DNA from: Geosiphon pyriformis | Lineage: Eukaryota > Glomeromycota > Glomeromycetes > Archaeosporales > Geosiphonaceae | Reading direction: 5' to 3' | Assembly (NCBI GenBank): GCA_016748015.1 | Contig: JAAOMT010000379.1 | Span: forward strand, 30,194 to 49,248 | Length of the DNA: 19,055 nucleotides | Shown: piece by piece, positions 8,623 to 17,739 of the stretch | Layout of the letters: every line of letters begins with the position of its first letter | How positions within the stretch are numbered: position 1 is the first letter of the stretch | Program-made: the position numbers and the translations under genes | The notes under the pieces: model-generated | What the model was told of the DNA's origin: nothing | What the model saw: only the letters and a program-made list of their open reading frames with translations | Databases searched by the model: none

Positions 8623-9361
8623 AATATTGAGTTCTGTTAAAATCTTCCAAATATCCTAATTCTAATTCTCTATCTTTGAGTATTTCTTGAACTTTTTTTT
8701 TGAAAATTACTTGAGTTATCTTTTTCTGTAATTCTTCAAATTAAGTGTTGGTTATTTTACCCATTTGGTTAACTGTAATGAAGTTTATTTCCGGATTAAG
8801 TAAAATTTGCAGTCTGTCTTGAAATCTTATATGTAGCTAATAGATGGTTCTTGCTTGTGTAATTAAATTGTTCTTTCCCACAAATTGTTCTAATTGTTGC
8901 AGTATTGTGGTGTTAAATAATCGTTTTGTTTTATCTATGTATAAGTTTTGAATATTCAAGTATCATTCCAAGTAGAAATAACAAAAGTTCTTTGGAAATT
9001 TATGTATCCATTATTTCCAAGTTTTTTTGGTTAACTCTTTATATGTAGTAATACTTGTTGGTTCTTCTATTGCTAATTTTATTTTCAGAACCATTTTATT
9101 GATAGTGTTTTTTGTTTTCTTTTCACTTTTGTATTTGGGTATCTTTCTGGTATTTCAGTATTAAATGGTTTGTTGATTGATAGTAATTTCTATATTCTTT
9201 TGTTGAATTAGTTGGAAGAGTTGTTGTGCTAGTAAGTAAATATTATCAGTGATTTCTATTTTTCTGAAGTCTTTCATTGTGTCTATCATGTTTTTATATT
9301 CTCTTTTTATTTGTTCAATTTTACATGTCTGGTTCAATGATTATAATTGGTTCCAGGTCTC
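8621..9361 (-). pseudogene. ORF3 of element B, uncharacterised protein downstream of pol
   Basis: One minus-strand frame overlaps the end of pol and runs about 240 codons to TAA 8621-8623, abutting the polypurine tract. It is broken by six or so TAA/TGA/TAG codons but needs no frameshift. Possible starts are ATGs in KNMIDTMKDF (about 9265-9295) and at 9092-9094. The N-terminal part is Gln-rich (LLAQQLFQLIQQ), followed by a Lys-rich patch and a long helical-looking C-terminus (FEELQKKITQVIF, VQEILKDRELEL). I see no zinc motif, transmembrane segment or signal peptide. Element C keeps the same frame with conservative replacements (NIQNLYIDKTKRLFN versus NI-stop-KLYINKSKKMFN), which supports real coding. 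Function is unknown. Confidence 0.65.
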
Positions 9362-10560
9362 GTGGAATCTCATTTGGTTGAACCAGTATTTTCTGTATTC
9401 CTAATTGTAAAATATTACTAGTAGATAATGATACTGTATGGTGATATGGTTTCAGTTGATTACCATATGCTGCTTTGGTTAAAATTTTGTTGTTCAACTT
9501 TAATTTATAAGCTCTATTTCTAAGAATTTTTTCTATGTAAAATGGTTTATCTCATTTGGGATCAAATTTTCTACTCTATTGTTTTTTTGCTTTAGTATAA
9601 TATAGAAGTACTTTGTCTCCAATCTTGAATTCAACTGGTTTATCTAATAGTCAGTTATTGTGTCTTTCTTTTTGTTTCTCTTGTGACTTTTGGATGTTAT
9701 CAGCTGTTTGTCACTGTTTGTTTTCTAGTGTTTCTATTAAGTTATATGTTTTTCTCAACAATGTTCTTTGGAAATTCTCTTCTGTTATTGGTTCTGTTGA
9801 ATATATTTGTACTTTTATTTCAACTGGTAATGTTGCTGTTCTATCATATACGAATTCAAATGGTGTTGCTTGTATAGTATCTTGTTTCATTGTCTGATAA
9901 ACAAATAATATTGATGGTATAAACAAATTTCATTCATCTTAATTTTCTTGGCTGATTTTGGCAATTGCTTCACACAATGTTCTATTGAATCTTTTAACTA
10001 ATCCATTTGTTTATGGATGATATGACAATGATAATGGTTTTTTAATTCCAAATTTTTGGCTTAATTCTGCTAATATTCTATTCACAAAGTAAGTTTCTTG
10101 ATCAGATAATAATTTTTTTAGACATCTATGTTGACAGATCAAATCTTGATAGATGAATTTGACAATAGATTCTGCATTTGCTCTTTGAATGGCTTTTGTT
10201 TCTGGTTATTTTGTAAGATAGTCTATGACTATTATGATATATCTGTTGTCTCTGCTGGTTATTGTTAATAGTCCTACTAAGTCAATTCCAATGCAATTAA
10301 ATGGTTGTTCCACTTTGATTGGTCTTAATGGCTTACTTGGTCTTGCTTCTCTTCTTTTCTGACAAGCATCACAATTCTGAACATATTAGATAATGTCTGG
10401 ATACATTGATGACCAATAGTATTTTTTTCTAGTTTTTTCTATGGTTGTTTCTTTATGAAAATATCCTGTTGTTGGATCTGAATGCATGTTGAACAATATT
10501 GTCTCTTTTTCTGGTTCTGTAATTACTCTGGTTGGTTGGTCTGAATTTCTTCTGTTTTTC
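9321..10560 (-). pseudogene. Element B integrase with GPY/F tail
   Basis: The HHCC zinc domain is intact (FNMHSD, YFHK, CDAC). Catalytic Asp 1 is in GIDLVG (10281-10283) and Asp 2 in LSDQETYF. The third catalytic residue reads Lys in NGLVKRFNRTL (codon 9993-9995, GAA to AAA), so the enzyme should be dead. YHP-stop-TNG shows a Gln codon turned to TAA. The open block 9711-9926 (YQTMKQ, TPFEFVYDR) is the core C-terminus. The GPY/F module follows (KFDPK-stop-DKPFYIEKIL, YKLKLNN, AAYGNQLKPYH), with Trp lost to TGA and Gly to Lys. Pol ends at TAA 9321-9323 after a short acidic and Ile-rich tail. Confidence 0.9.
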
Positions 10561-10569
10561 TAGTAAAGT

Positions 10570-11180
10570 ATATTTTGATAATTGATAAAATATTTTGATT
10601 ATTGTTTTATGTTGTTTTGTTCCTTTTGAGATAATTTCTTCTTGAACAATTGGGTATTTATATAATATTGGAGTTGTTAGTATTTTTGTATATTCATCTT
10701 TTGTTATATTTTTGAGTTAAAATGTTTTTAGATTTGTCTCATTTACAACAATCCATTGGCATTTCTATTGTTTTTTTCTTTTTTATAATGTACTGTAAAT
10801 GTATATGGTGATAGTGCTATTTTCTATTTTGCATAACAATCATCTCCAAATTCTTGCTTTTAAATTAAAGTCAATCCTTTGTGGTCAGTATAAACATCAA
10901 ACTTTTGGCTCAAGTATTCTTTTCATTTGGTAACAGCCCAATAGATAGCTAATTGTTCTAGTGCTAGAGTTCCATAATTTTTTTCAGCTGGACTTAAGTT
11001 TCTACTGGCATAAATTACTGAATGTTCTCTTCCATCTGGTCTTTTCTGTAATAGTACTGCTCCCAATGCTTGGCCTAATGCATTGATGGTAATAATGAAT
11101 GGTTTGCTGTGATCTAAATACATCAACACTAGAGCTTGAATAAGTTTTTTTCTTAATGTTTCAAATGCTTTTTGTTGAAC
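10570..11180 (-). pseudogene. Element B RNase H domain
   Basis: FIITINALGQALGAVLLQKR (11070-11110 region) is the first RNase H strand. The catalytic Asp normally before Ala reads Asn (11082-11084), a G-to-A loss. SVIYASRNLSPAEKNY and LEQLAI follow as in gypsy RNases H, then VYTDHKGL with its Asp intact. The C-terminal half (10570-10900) is Lys-rich and full of stops, so the exact end is uncertain. It shares the RT and integrase frame. Confidence 0.83.
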
Positions 11181-11186
11181 TTCTGT

Positions 11187-12030
11187 TTATTCATACTTTA
11201 TATTCTTAGTTTGTAGCTGATAAAGTGGCTGAGCCAGTTTGAAAAAGTTCTTGATAAAGTGGCAATAGTAGTCTGCAAATCCCAAAAATGCTCTTAGTTC
11301 TGTTAAGTTAGTTGGTACTGAAAAGTTCTTAACTACTTCAATCTTGTCTGGATCTGTTTCGATACCATTTTTGCTTACATGTTTTAAAAACTTGAGTTTT
11401 GTTTTTCCAAAGAAACATTTGTTGGCATTTAGTTTCAATTCTGCTTGTCTGAGTCTTTCAAATACTTGTTGGAGATAATGCAGATGATTATTAAATGTTT
11501 TTAAAAACACATTGGTATTATCCAAGTATATGACTACTGATTTTTATAACAGTCTAATATAGACAATTTTTATAAGCCATTGAAACATGGCTGGAGTGTT
11601 CATTAATCCGAATGGCATGACTTCAAACTCAAAATTTTTCTCTCTTGTGGTAAATGCTGTTTTCTCTTTGTTAGCTGAATTCATGACTACTTGCCAGTAA
11701 TTATTGTCTAAGTCTAATGTCAAGAACTATTTCTTTTCACCAAAAGCATCAAAAAGTTCTTGAATCTTTGGAGTTGGGTAGCTATCTCTTTTGGTTACTC
11801 TATTCAGTTTACAGTAATTCACACAAAAGCAAATTTTTCTATTCTTCTTATGGACCAATACTATTGGTAATAACCATAGACTTATTGATGGCTGAATTAG
11901 CCTATTGTTTAACATCAGATTGATTTCTTAATGAATGATTTCATGGCTGATTGGTGGTACTCTATATGCTCTTTGTTTAATTGGCATTGTATTTCCAGTC
12001 TTGATCTGATGTTGGATGATATCAGTTCTG
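11187..12030 (-). pseudogene. Element B reverse transcriptase
   Basis: RT motifs occur in order: LIQPSISLW and VLVHKKNRKICFCVNY (11800-11900), LTLDLDNNYWQVV with motif A Asp kept, VMPFGLMNTP, then YLDN at 11517-11528 where YLDD is expected. Thumb and connection follow (LQQVFERLRQAELKLN, LRAFLGFADYYCHFIKNF). A TAG at about 11728 sits where this family has Trp (KW-F before the LDL motif). The whole region is in one frame with neighbours, so loss is by point changes only. Spacing and motifs are standard gypsy. Confidence 0.92.
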
Positions 12031-12086
12031 CCAAATTTGTTTTCACTAGCAAAGATGTCATTGAAATTGTTGAGCAACATTTTGAG

Positions 12087-12455
12087 CTACATACGTTGTA
12101 GTGGGTCTAAGTTTCTTATGTTTATTTGTTTCAATTGTTCTGGTTGGAGCAGATAACATTTATTTTGTCCATAAATGATTTGTGATGTGATATTCACATA
12201 TCTGCAAAGCTGTAGAAAATCTGAAATGTAGTTTGGTGGTTGATCTTCAACTTCAATGGTTAGATATCCAATAATAATTTTTTTTGGTATCTCAATAACA
12301 TTTCCAGTGTTGTTGTAAATGGGGATTTTGATGTGGCTGTGGTTTTTTGCTAGTATGTGTAGATTGACTAATCCAATTTTTTCTGATTTACAAAGTGTTG
12401 CTTCTGCCTCGAAAATTTGAACCTGATTCCTTACTTTTCTCTCTATAGTTACCAT
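12087..12455 (-). pseudogene. Element B linker domain between dUTPase and RT
   Basis: This 122-residue stretch in the pol frame starts after the TAA at 12483-12485 that ends the dUTPase open stretch. It contains IKIPIYNNTGNVIEIPKKI and GYLTIEVEDQPP, a beta-rich segment with the N-T pattern seen before RT in many gypsy polyproteins, then YLLQPEQLKQINIRNLDPLQ leading into RT. No catalytic motif is seen. The role may be structural; its similarity to barrel strands of the dUTPase is only impressionistic. Confidence 0.6.
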
Positions 12456-12485
12456 ATACTGGTCATATGATAGAATATAAATTAA

Positions 12486-12930
12486 TTAATGGATGGAGAT
12501 AATTTTTCCTTTGTTAACAATTTTTTCTTCTGCTATATTAACTGGTATATCTATTCTACCTGTTGATCCAAATCTTTGTATTCCTCTAGCTGTAATTTTT
12601 AACTTTTCCCTGTTTCCCACTGATACTAATTGAGCTATTTTCATTAGAGGTAGGAATATTGCTTGTGCTATCTTTTTATTTGGATCTATAGTATATGTCT
12701 TTTCCAAGTCATTTTGTAGCATAGCAATGATATTTCCTATGTATCCTGCATCAATTATTTTTCTTCTGATGTTAATTCCCTTTTTGGCTAAACTACTCCT
12801 AGATGCTAACTGTATTATTGTTATTTCTAGAATTTCCAGTGCTATTTTCAGATCAATGCAGGTGTGCAAATGTGGTTTCAATTTGATGGCATCTTTTTTT
12901 GAATATCTTAGATTAAATTTGGCATCAGTA
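12486..12930 (-). pseudogene. dut-like: Element B dUTPase domain
   Basis: Trimeric dUTPases hydrolyse dUTP to dUMP, keeping uracil out of new DNA. All five signature regions are visible in the 12486-13262 stretch: motif 1 as AKFNL (residues 114-118, normally AGxDL), motif 2 RSSLAKKG (155-162), motif 3 IIDAGYIG (169-176) with catalytic Asp 171 and Tyr 174, motif 4 KIAQAIFLP (197-205), motif 5 RGIQRFGSTG (226-235, a Gly now Arg). The changes are G-to-A type, so the copy is probably inactive although the fold is clear. It lies between protease and RT, unlike lentiviral (between RNase H and integrase) or betaretroviral (with protease) placements. Confidence 0.9.
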
Positions 12931-13830
12931 TTGTGTGCACATTCTGGCATAATACTTTCATTGTTATCACTGAACCATTTCAGTTTCTGCTTCTTGGTGA
13001 GGTCAGGAAGCACGATATATTGTTCAGGATTTAAATTGGAGTTTGAATCATTGTAATTTTTATTGCCATTTTGAACAGAGCTGGAACTGTTATTTTTATC
13101 ATTATTGTTGTTGGAATTTGAATTGAGATTAAACAATAATTCCAATTCTGATTTGCAGCTGCTAATTGGTTCTTCTTCCTCTGGAATTGTGTAGATTATG
13201 TGTGATGGTAAATTGTAAATGAGATCACACTCATTACAATATTGAAAGTCATATAGAATCAAACAGTGGTCACATAGTCAGGTGTTGATTTCTTCTAAGC
13301 ATTGCTCCTGTTCTTTTTTTGTAGGTGTTAGCTCTTGGTAGTGTTTGTGAAATTGTTCTGGATCCAAGAGATTTATGACTGGTTCTGGGTCTTAGTTAAG
13401 TTTTATAGGTTTAGGTGGATTGTTTTTTATTATTTTTATTTCTTCTGATGACACTTTTTCGATTTTGGCAAGAGCCATTTGCCAAATTTTGTCATTATCA
13501 TGTGGACATCTGTCTAAACATTTGACTGCTCATTTCCAAGCAACATTTATGGGTGTTCTTTTTCTTACTCAGTCACTTATGAGAATTGTGTATTGACATG
13601 ATTCTTTGCATGTTTTTTCTCTCTTAGGAATGTCATTCCACATCCCTTTGTCAAGAAGAGTTTTTCCACAAGTAAGACAAAACTTATTATCCTATTTTTC
13701 AACTTGTTTTGGTCTTCCAAAGCATTTAATAAGGCATGAGTGGCAATAGAACTTAGTTGCTGTCTGGTATTCCTTGTTATCATCTAGCATGTGCTCATTG
13801 ATGACAATTTCTTGCTGCAATCGACACATA
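12930..13830 (-). pseudogene. Element B Cys-rich multi-CXXC region upstream of the dUTPase
   Basis: About 290 residues hold five CXXC pairs: CVDC (13817-13828), CHSC (13734-13745), CLTC (13668-13679), CDHC (13263-13274) and CNEC (13227-13238), plus CKESC (13596-13610). Spacing suggests several zinc ribbons, inferred only. An acidic and Ser/Asn-rich low-complexity tract (residues about 27-80 of the 12486-13262 stretch) separates them from the dUTPase. One frame joins all of it from about 13.79 kb down; CVDC needs one 1-base shift. A nucleic-acid or protein contact role is plausible but unproven. Confidence 0.65.
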
Positions 13831-14252
13831 CCAGTTTTGGGTGACAATAGTTAGATGGTTGTGGTAGAGTATATGTGTATGGAGTATAAGTAGTAGTGGT
13901 AGTTAATATTAGTTCTTCTTTTTTCCCCTTTCCTTTTACTTTTGTATTTTTTTCTCACTTCCAATTTATTAATTCTTTTTGGTTGTTGTTGGTTTCTCAG
14001 ACTTGGTCAAAATTTCAGATAAGTTCTTCTTTTTGTTTCCCTTTTCTATTGTCATTCTAGAAGGATATTGGCAGTAACTTGTTGTGATCACTTTCAGTCC
14101 ATAATACTTGATAGGCTTTTCAGATAAGTTTCTTTTTTTCTTCCTTGAACTCAATAAGTAGGGCTAACATGTTAGTGGTCTTGAAATAGCTACACATAGT
14201 TGGTACACATGTGTGTTAACTGTTTAGGCTTAATTGAAGCTTCTGCATGTTT
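13830..14252 (-). pseudogene. Element B charged spacer between protease and Cys-rich region
   Basis: In the protease frame this reads as a Lys/Glu/Asn-rich, low-complexity spacer (repeated KEEL, KGKGKKEEL) with about seven stops and a Thr/Tyr/Pro tract just before CVDC. No domain is recognised. Confidence 0.5.
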
Positions 14253-14602
14253 CAGTCAAGCATAGCATTTGTTTTGACTAGCCAGTCATTACCAACTAAA
14301 GCTTGGTATTGGGTGGCTTCTATCACCAAAACTTTAATGGGTGTAATGAGACCATTAATTTCAAATAGAAACTTGTCAATCTCTCCAATAGGCATTTTTG
14401 TGGCTCTATTGGCAGTGATAATTCTTGCATTGGCAGCATAGTCAACTCGGTGACCTAATTGATCCATAAGTTGCTTAGTAATGATGCTGTCAACTGATTT
14501 ACAGTCTAGAATCAGTTTAATGAACTGTTTATTAACTTTAGTATCTATATACATTACAGTGATAAGTTTTGATTCTAGGGTGGCTCTACTGAATAGTAGC
14601 AT
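14252..14602 (-). pseudogene. Element B aspartic protease (retropepsin-like)
   Basis: The polyprotein-cleaving protease is recognised from KLILDCKSVDSIITKQLMD, where the D-S/T-G-S active site reads DCKS (catalytic Asp kept, Gly to Lys). It is followed by ARIITANRATKMPIG, INGLITPIKVLVI and the typical VGNDWLVKTNAMLD close to the C-terminus. Length (about 110 residues) is normal. Gag is in a frame one base different; a small indel near 14.6 kb is the simplest reason, since no clean slippery heptamer was found there. Confidence 0.85.
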
Positions 14603-14609
14603 TTAACTT

Positions 14610-15171
14610 GTTCTTTGAGTTCAAAAGGGAAGATAGCAGTGAGTAATTTATCTTCAGTAATAGTTGCTGGTAAAATATTGCTGGTAAGTGGCTGCTTTTG
14701 TTTGGTTTTCAAGTTGTGAAATGTGGCATCTTCTGGGGTTATCAGGAGACTTAAATAGTTCTAAGAACTTGGGTTTTGAGTATATCTGGTTCCTGAACTC
14801 TATTGTTAAGATCCTGATAGTTGCATAGAAAAACTGAGGATTGGTTGGTGAATCACCATCAACAATCTCCAGCTTTGTTGTATCTGTCTTGGCCTTTGGG
14901 TTCCAGTTTGAGGTAAGTTTTGTGGCAGTATTAGAATTTGTTGTGATTAATAAATTACTTGAGACTGCAGCTATTAGATAGGTTAGAACTGCAGTTGATA
15001 AACAACAGATACTAAGGACTGATAAATTGGTGGTTGATAGATTGGCTGTTGCATCATAAGTAGGTAATTTGGTTGATATGATGCTAGGTTGGATTGATAA
15101 TTTGGGGCTTGAAACTAGTAATCAGAGTTTCAATATTGATTTCCTGATTGTGAGTTATTATTATAAGCATG
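14610..15171 (-). pseudogene. Element B Gag C-terminal Gln/Pro-rich tail
   Basis: Downstream of the zinc knuckle the frame reads as a Gln, Pro, Tyr and Ser-rich tail (YQPPIYQS, LPQNLPQTGTQ) with several TAA/TAG codons in place of probable Gln codons. It then becomes an acidic stretch (LPATITEDKLLTAIFPFELKE) leading into the protease. No enzymatic motif is present. Confidence 0.6.
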
Positions 15172-16885
15172 GCAGTCAATTTTCAAATAATCTTGTTTAC
15201 CATAATTGTGGCAAATATGTATTTTTTGTTGCCACTGCTAATTGGATAATGATGATAGATATGACTGATTTTGAGAGCAATTTATGCTTCTAGAATTATT
15301 ATGTCGTTGAGATGGCTAATAAATTGCATGATTGTCAGCTAAGTATCCTTCTAATTTCTAATTAATTGAATCACTGAATTGTTTCAATTTGGAATCCAAG
15401 TCAGATGATCTATTCATAACTAGGTTAATGGCTTGGACATGATTTGCTTCAAGTTCTGCTGATTTAAAATCTCTTGTATTGGTAACTGCATCCTGGAGAG
15501 TTTGTGGATGCATTGGATGTATGTATTGGAAAAGACTACTGTGTAGTTCACAGATGAACTGGTTAGGATCTGTGGTGCTGTAAAATAGTCAGCTTAAATT
15601 GCTTGAATTTGGTGCAAGTTCTTGTGGAAGTGTTCCAAGTAAGTGGTAACTGCTTCAGTTTCTTTCTGTTTGATTATAGTAAAGGTGTTGGCTAAACAAT
15701 AATACTGTTATTATTACTGAAATATCTCAAGAATGCAATTTTAAATTCCTGGAACGTTTGAAGTTTAGTGGTTAAACTCTGATATTACGAATTAGCAGTA
15801 TTCTGTAAAAAATAGAAAATTGCTTGAAAAGATCTGTCATCATTCTATCTATTTGTTGCAATGGCTTTTTTCACATTGTTGAGCCATACTTGGGTGATGT
15901 TCTCTTCACCAGTAAATTTTTCTATTTTGGCAATTGGAGTGTAAGCCATTGGTTATTGTTGTGGTTGCTGTTGGATTTGTTGTTGGGATAGTAATTGTGA
16001 CTGTTGTTGCTATTCAGTAATTGGTAAAATAGGTGGTAGATTGATCTCGATTATTGGAGGTAAGTTTTGTTGATTAATTATGTTAGGGTTTTGATTGTTC
16101 TGATTTTCTGGAGTTTGATTAACTGGAGTTTTAATTTCTGAATTTTTTAGAATTGGGTTTTGTTTGCTAATTTTCTAATTACTGCTTTTTTTTTCTTTGG
16201 AGTTGGTTATTTTCCAAGAACTAACAGCTCCAAAATCTGGTTGTGGTAGTGGTGATCAAATTCCTAATGGCATTGGGAATTGTGATTTAAATCTCTCAAA
16301 ATAATCACTGTATGTTCTTAATAGCTCTGCTTTCTTTTGTTTACTTTGGAATGGGATTCTGTTTAGTGGTGTTGTCATGCTTGTTATAGCTGTGCTTATT
16401 ATATTGATAGTGCTTCCAGGTGTGTAGTGATATGATGGATTAGCAGATGAATCAAATCTTTGTTTCTTCCAAGTGGGTAGTTGGATTTGCTTTAGTGTTT
16501 CTGCTGGTGTTTGTAATCTTTCTTTTTCTTTGTTGGCAAAAGTAATAAGAAATCTATGTTTAGTATATTTTTCAATTTTCCTGTTTATTTTTGTAATTAG
16601 GAGTGCAAATAGGTAGTTTTGTAGAAGGGTGGTGCTTTGGAGCAATTCACTAAAGAAGTTGTTGAAGGTAAATTCTGAATTTTCTTGGCCTCTCAAGTGA
16701 TATACTATTCTTTCATTGACATAGCAATTGAAAGCTGATTCTGTTGGCCAACTATTATTTGTTAATCCAAGGTGGGTGTAATAGTGTTGGAATAAGGATT
16801 TTGCAAATCCCAGATGGTTGTCACTGTTTCTTTGGATTCTGCCACTGTTTTGGATAAGTGTTGTGATGTTGGTTTCTTTGTTAGA
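15172..16885 (-). pseudogene. Element B Gag (N-terminal domain, Q/N/P linker, capsid, zinc knuckle)
   Basis: The frame opens at 16885, just inside the primer-binding site. About 210 residues form an N-terminal domain (open 16256-16696), not a standard gypsy part that I can name. A Gln/Asn/Pro-rich linker (about 15960-16200) leads to MAYTPIAKIEKFTGEEN (ATG 15947-15949) and the capsid core (QVWLNNVKKAI, FYFLQNTA, FKIAFLRYFS). Two small indels near 15.70 and 15.59 kb change frame. The knuckle at 15172-15213 reads CHNYGKQDYLKIDC: C-X2-C-X4-H-X4-C with the second Cys and the His both Tyr. The start codon is not clear. Confidence 0.83.
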
Positions 16886-16891
16886 TTATAC

Positions 16892-16907
16892 CTCACAGGG
16901 AGCACCA
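16892..16907 (-). other. Element B primer-binding site
   Basis: The minus strand starts TGGTGCTCCCTGTGAG, two bases inside the 5' LTR. The plus strand ends in GCACCA, as a mature tRNA 3' end would. It is shared with element A apart from four transitions, so both lineages used the same primer. Some fungal elongator tRNA-Met end similarly, but this was not checked. Confidence 0.8.
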
Positions 16908-16909
16908 AA

Positions 16910-17739
16910 TGTTACAGATAATTATTTGGGGTCTCTAATCAAATAACAAACCTGTAACTTAGTGCTCAAAAGCTGATTTGAGTGGTAATATTTGAAGACT
17001 GTTTGTATCTGAAGGTTTTGTTTGTTGAGTCCTTTGTATAATGAACAGAGATTTAATTGATTGTTTTATCTATAGCTTTCTGAAACCACAGTTTTGTCAA
17101 TTTTTTTTTCAGCGTGATGGCTGGTAATCTTTTTGGTAAAATATTCTTAATTCTGAGTGTCTACTTTTATTCCTGGGTTTTTTACCAGTACTATATCCTG
17201 ACATCAGTATCTTTGTGCATAAATCTTTTTAATCAAGTTAATAAACAAAAGAAATAACAAAAAAAAATAAAAGAAAAGAAAAGAAAAAATAAGCCAAGGC
17301 AATAATAGTTAGTATCTTGTCAATGGCTGTAATCAAGAGCTATTGTTTCAGTATGATTAAGTATTAATTACTAACAATATAAAATGTTAATAGTAAAGAG
17401 TAGATTTGAGATATAGAATAATTATTTAGTGATATTTGTGATGTGAAAGATTGCTTAGATTAAATCTAAACTGGGAGGTCTGTCTTTTTTACTTCTAATG
17501 CTACTGCTATATATACATAATTAAAATTCCTTAATTCCTCAATTTTTCACACCAGAAATTTTGGAATTCCTGGAATTCTGCAATTTTTTTTGAGAAGAAT
17601 TCTGGAATTCTGGAATCCTGTAATTTTTTGTATGAGAATCCTAAAATTCCTGAAATTCTGCAATTTTTCTTGAGAGAAATCTTGGAATTCCAAATTTACT
17701 ACAGCTACTTCTGATTGGCTAATTTATATACTAATATAC
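16910..17739 (-). repeat. Element B 5' LTR
   Basis: This is the partner of 7832-8610 with the same TGTTACAG start. It is about 50 bp longer, mostly from an extra unit of the GGAATTC-type repeat. Transitions dominate the differences. Confidence 0.9.
17562..17691. repeat. Imperfect GGAATTC-type tandem repeat in element B 5' LTR
   Basis: About three units of 34-41 bases: GGAATTCCTGGAATTCTG, a run of T, TGAGAA, repeated with variation. EcoRI-type GAATTC dyads recur inside, so the region could also form hairpins. Confidence 0.7.

Larger units (their letters stand above)
7832..17739 (-). mobile_element. Element B: Ty3/gypsy LTR retrotransposon with dUTPase
   Basis: About 9.9 kb lies between direct LTRs 7832-8610 and 16910-17739, transcribed right to left. 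Order: Gag with extended N-terminus, protease, Cys-rich region, dUTPase, linker, RT, RNase H, integrase, GPY/F tail, ORF3. It is larger than A and not closely similar to it in Gag and protease. The pol part from about 13.79 kb to the stop at 9321-9323 is a single frame broken only by stops. No clear target-site duplication was found; the inner LTR edge at 17739 is placed by where the two LTRs stop matching. It sits inside a diverged relative of itself (element C). Confidence 0.93.

Noticed and set aside
9613-9897. Plus-strand open frames of 64-109 codons here and at 1172, 4820, 6460, 12727, 14247, 15069, 18160 and 18541
   Set aside because: They lie opposite recognisable Gag, Pol or ORF3 sequence or in LTR-like DNA. 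They have T-rich hydrophobic translations typical of the reverse of A-rich coding sequence and show no motif.
1503-13790. Alternative genetic code with stop codons read as Gln or Trp
   Set aside because: Trp positions show TGA, TAG and TAA, and the same copies also lose Gly, Asp, Cys and His by G-to-A or C-to-T. Mutation explains everything without recoding.
14575-14700. A second -1 frameshift site between Gag and protease in element B
   Set aside because: The frame difference is right for -1, but the local GTTAAAT is not a proper heptamer and other small indels occur in this Gag, so an indel is the simpler reading.
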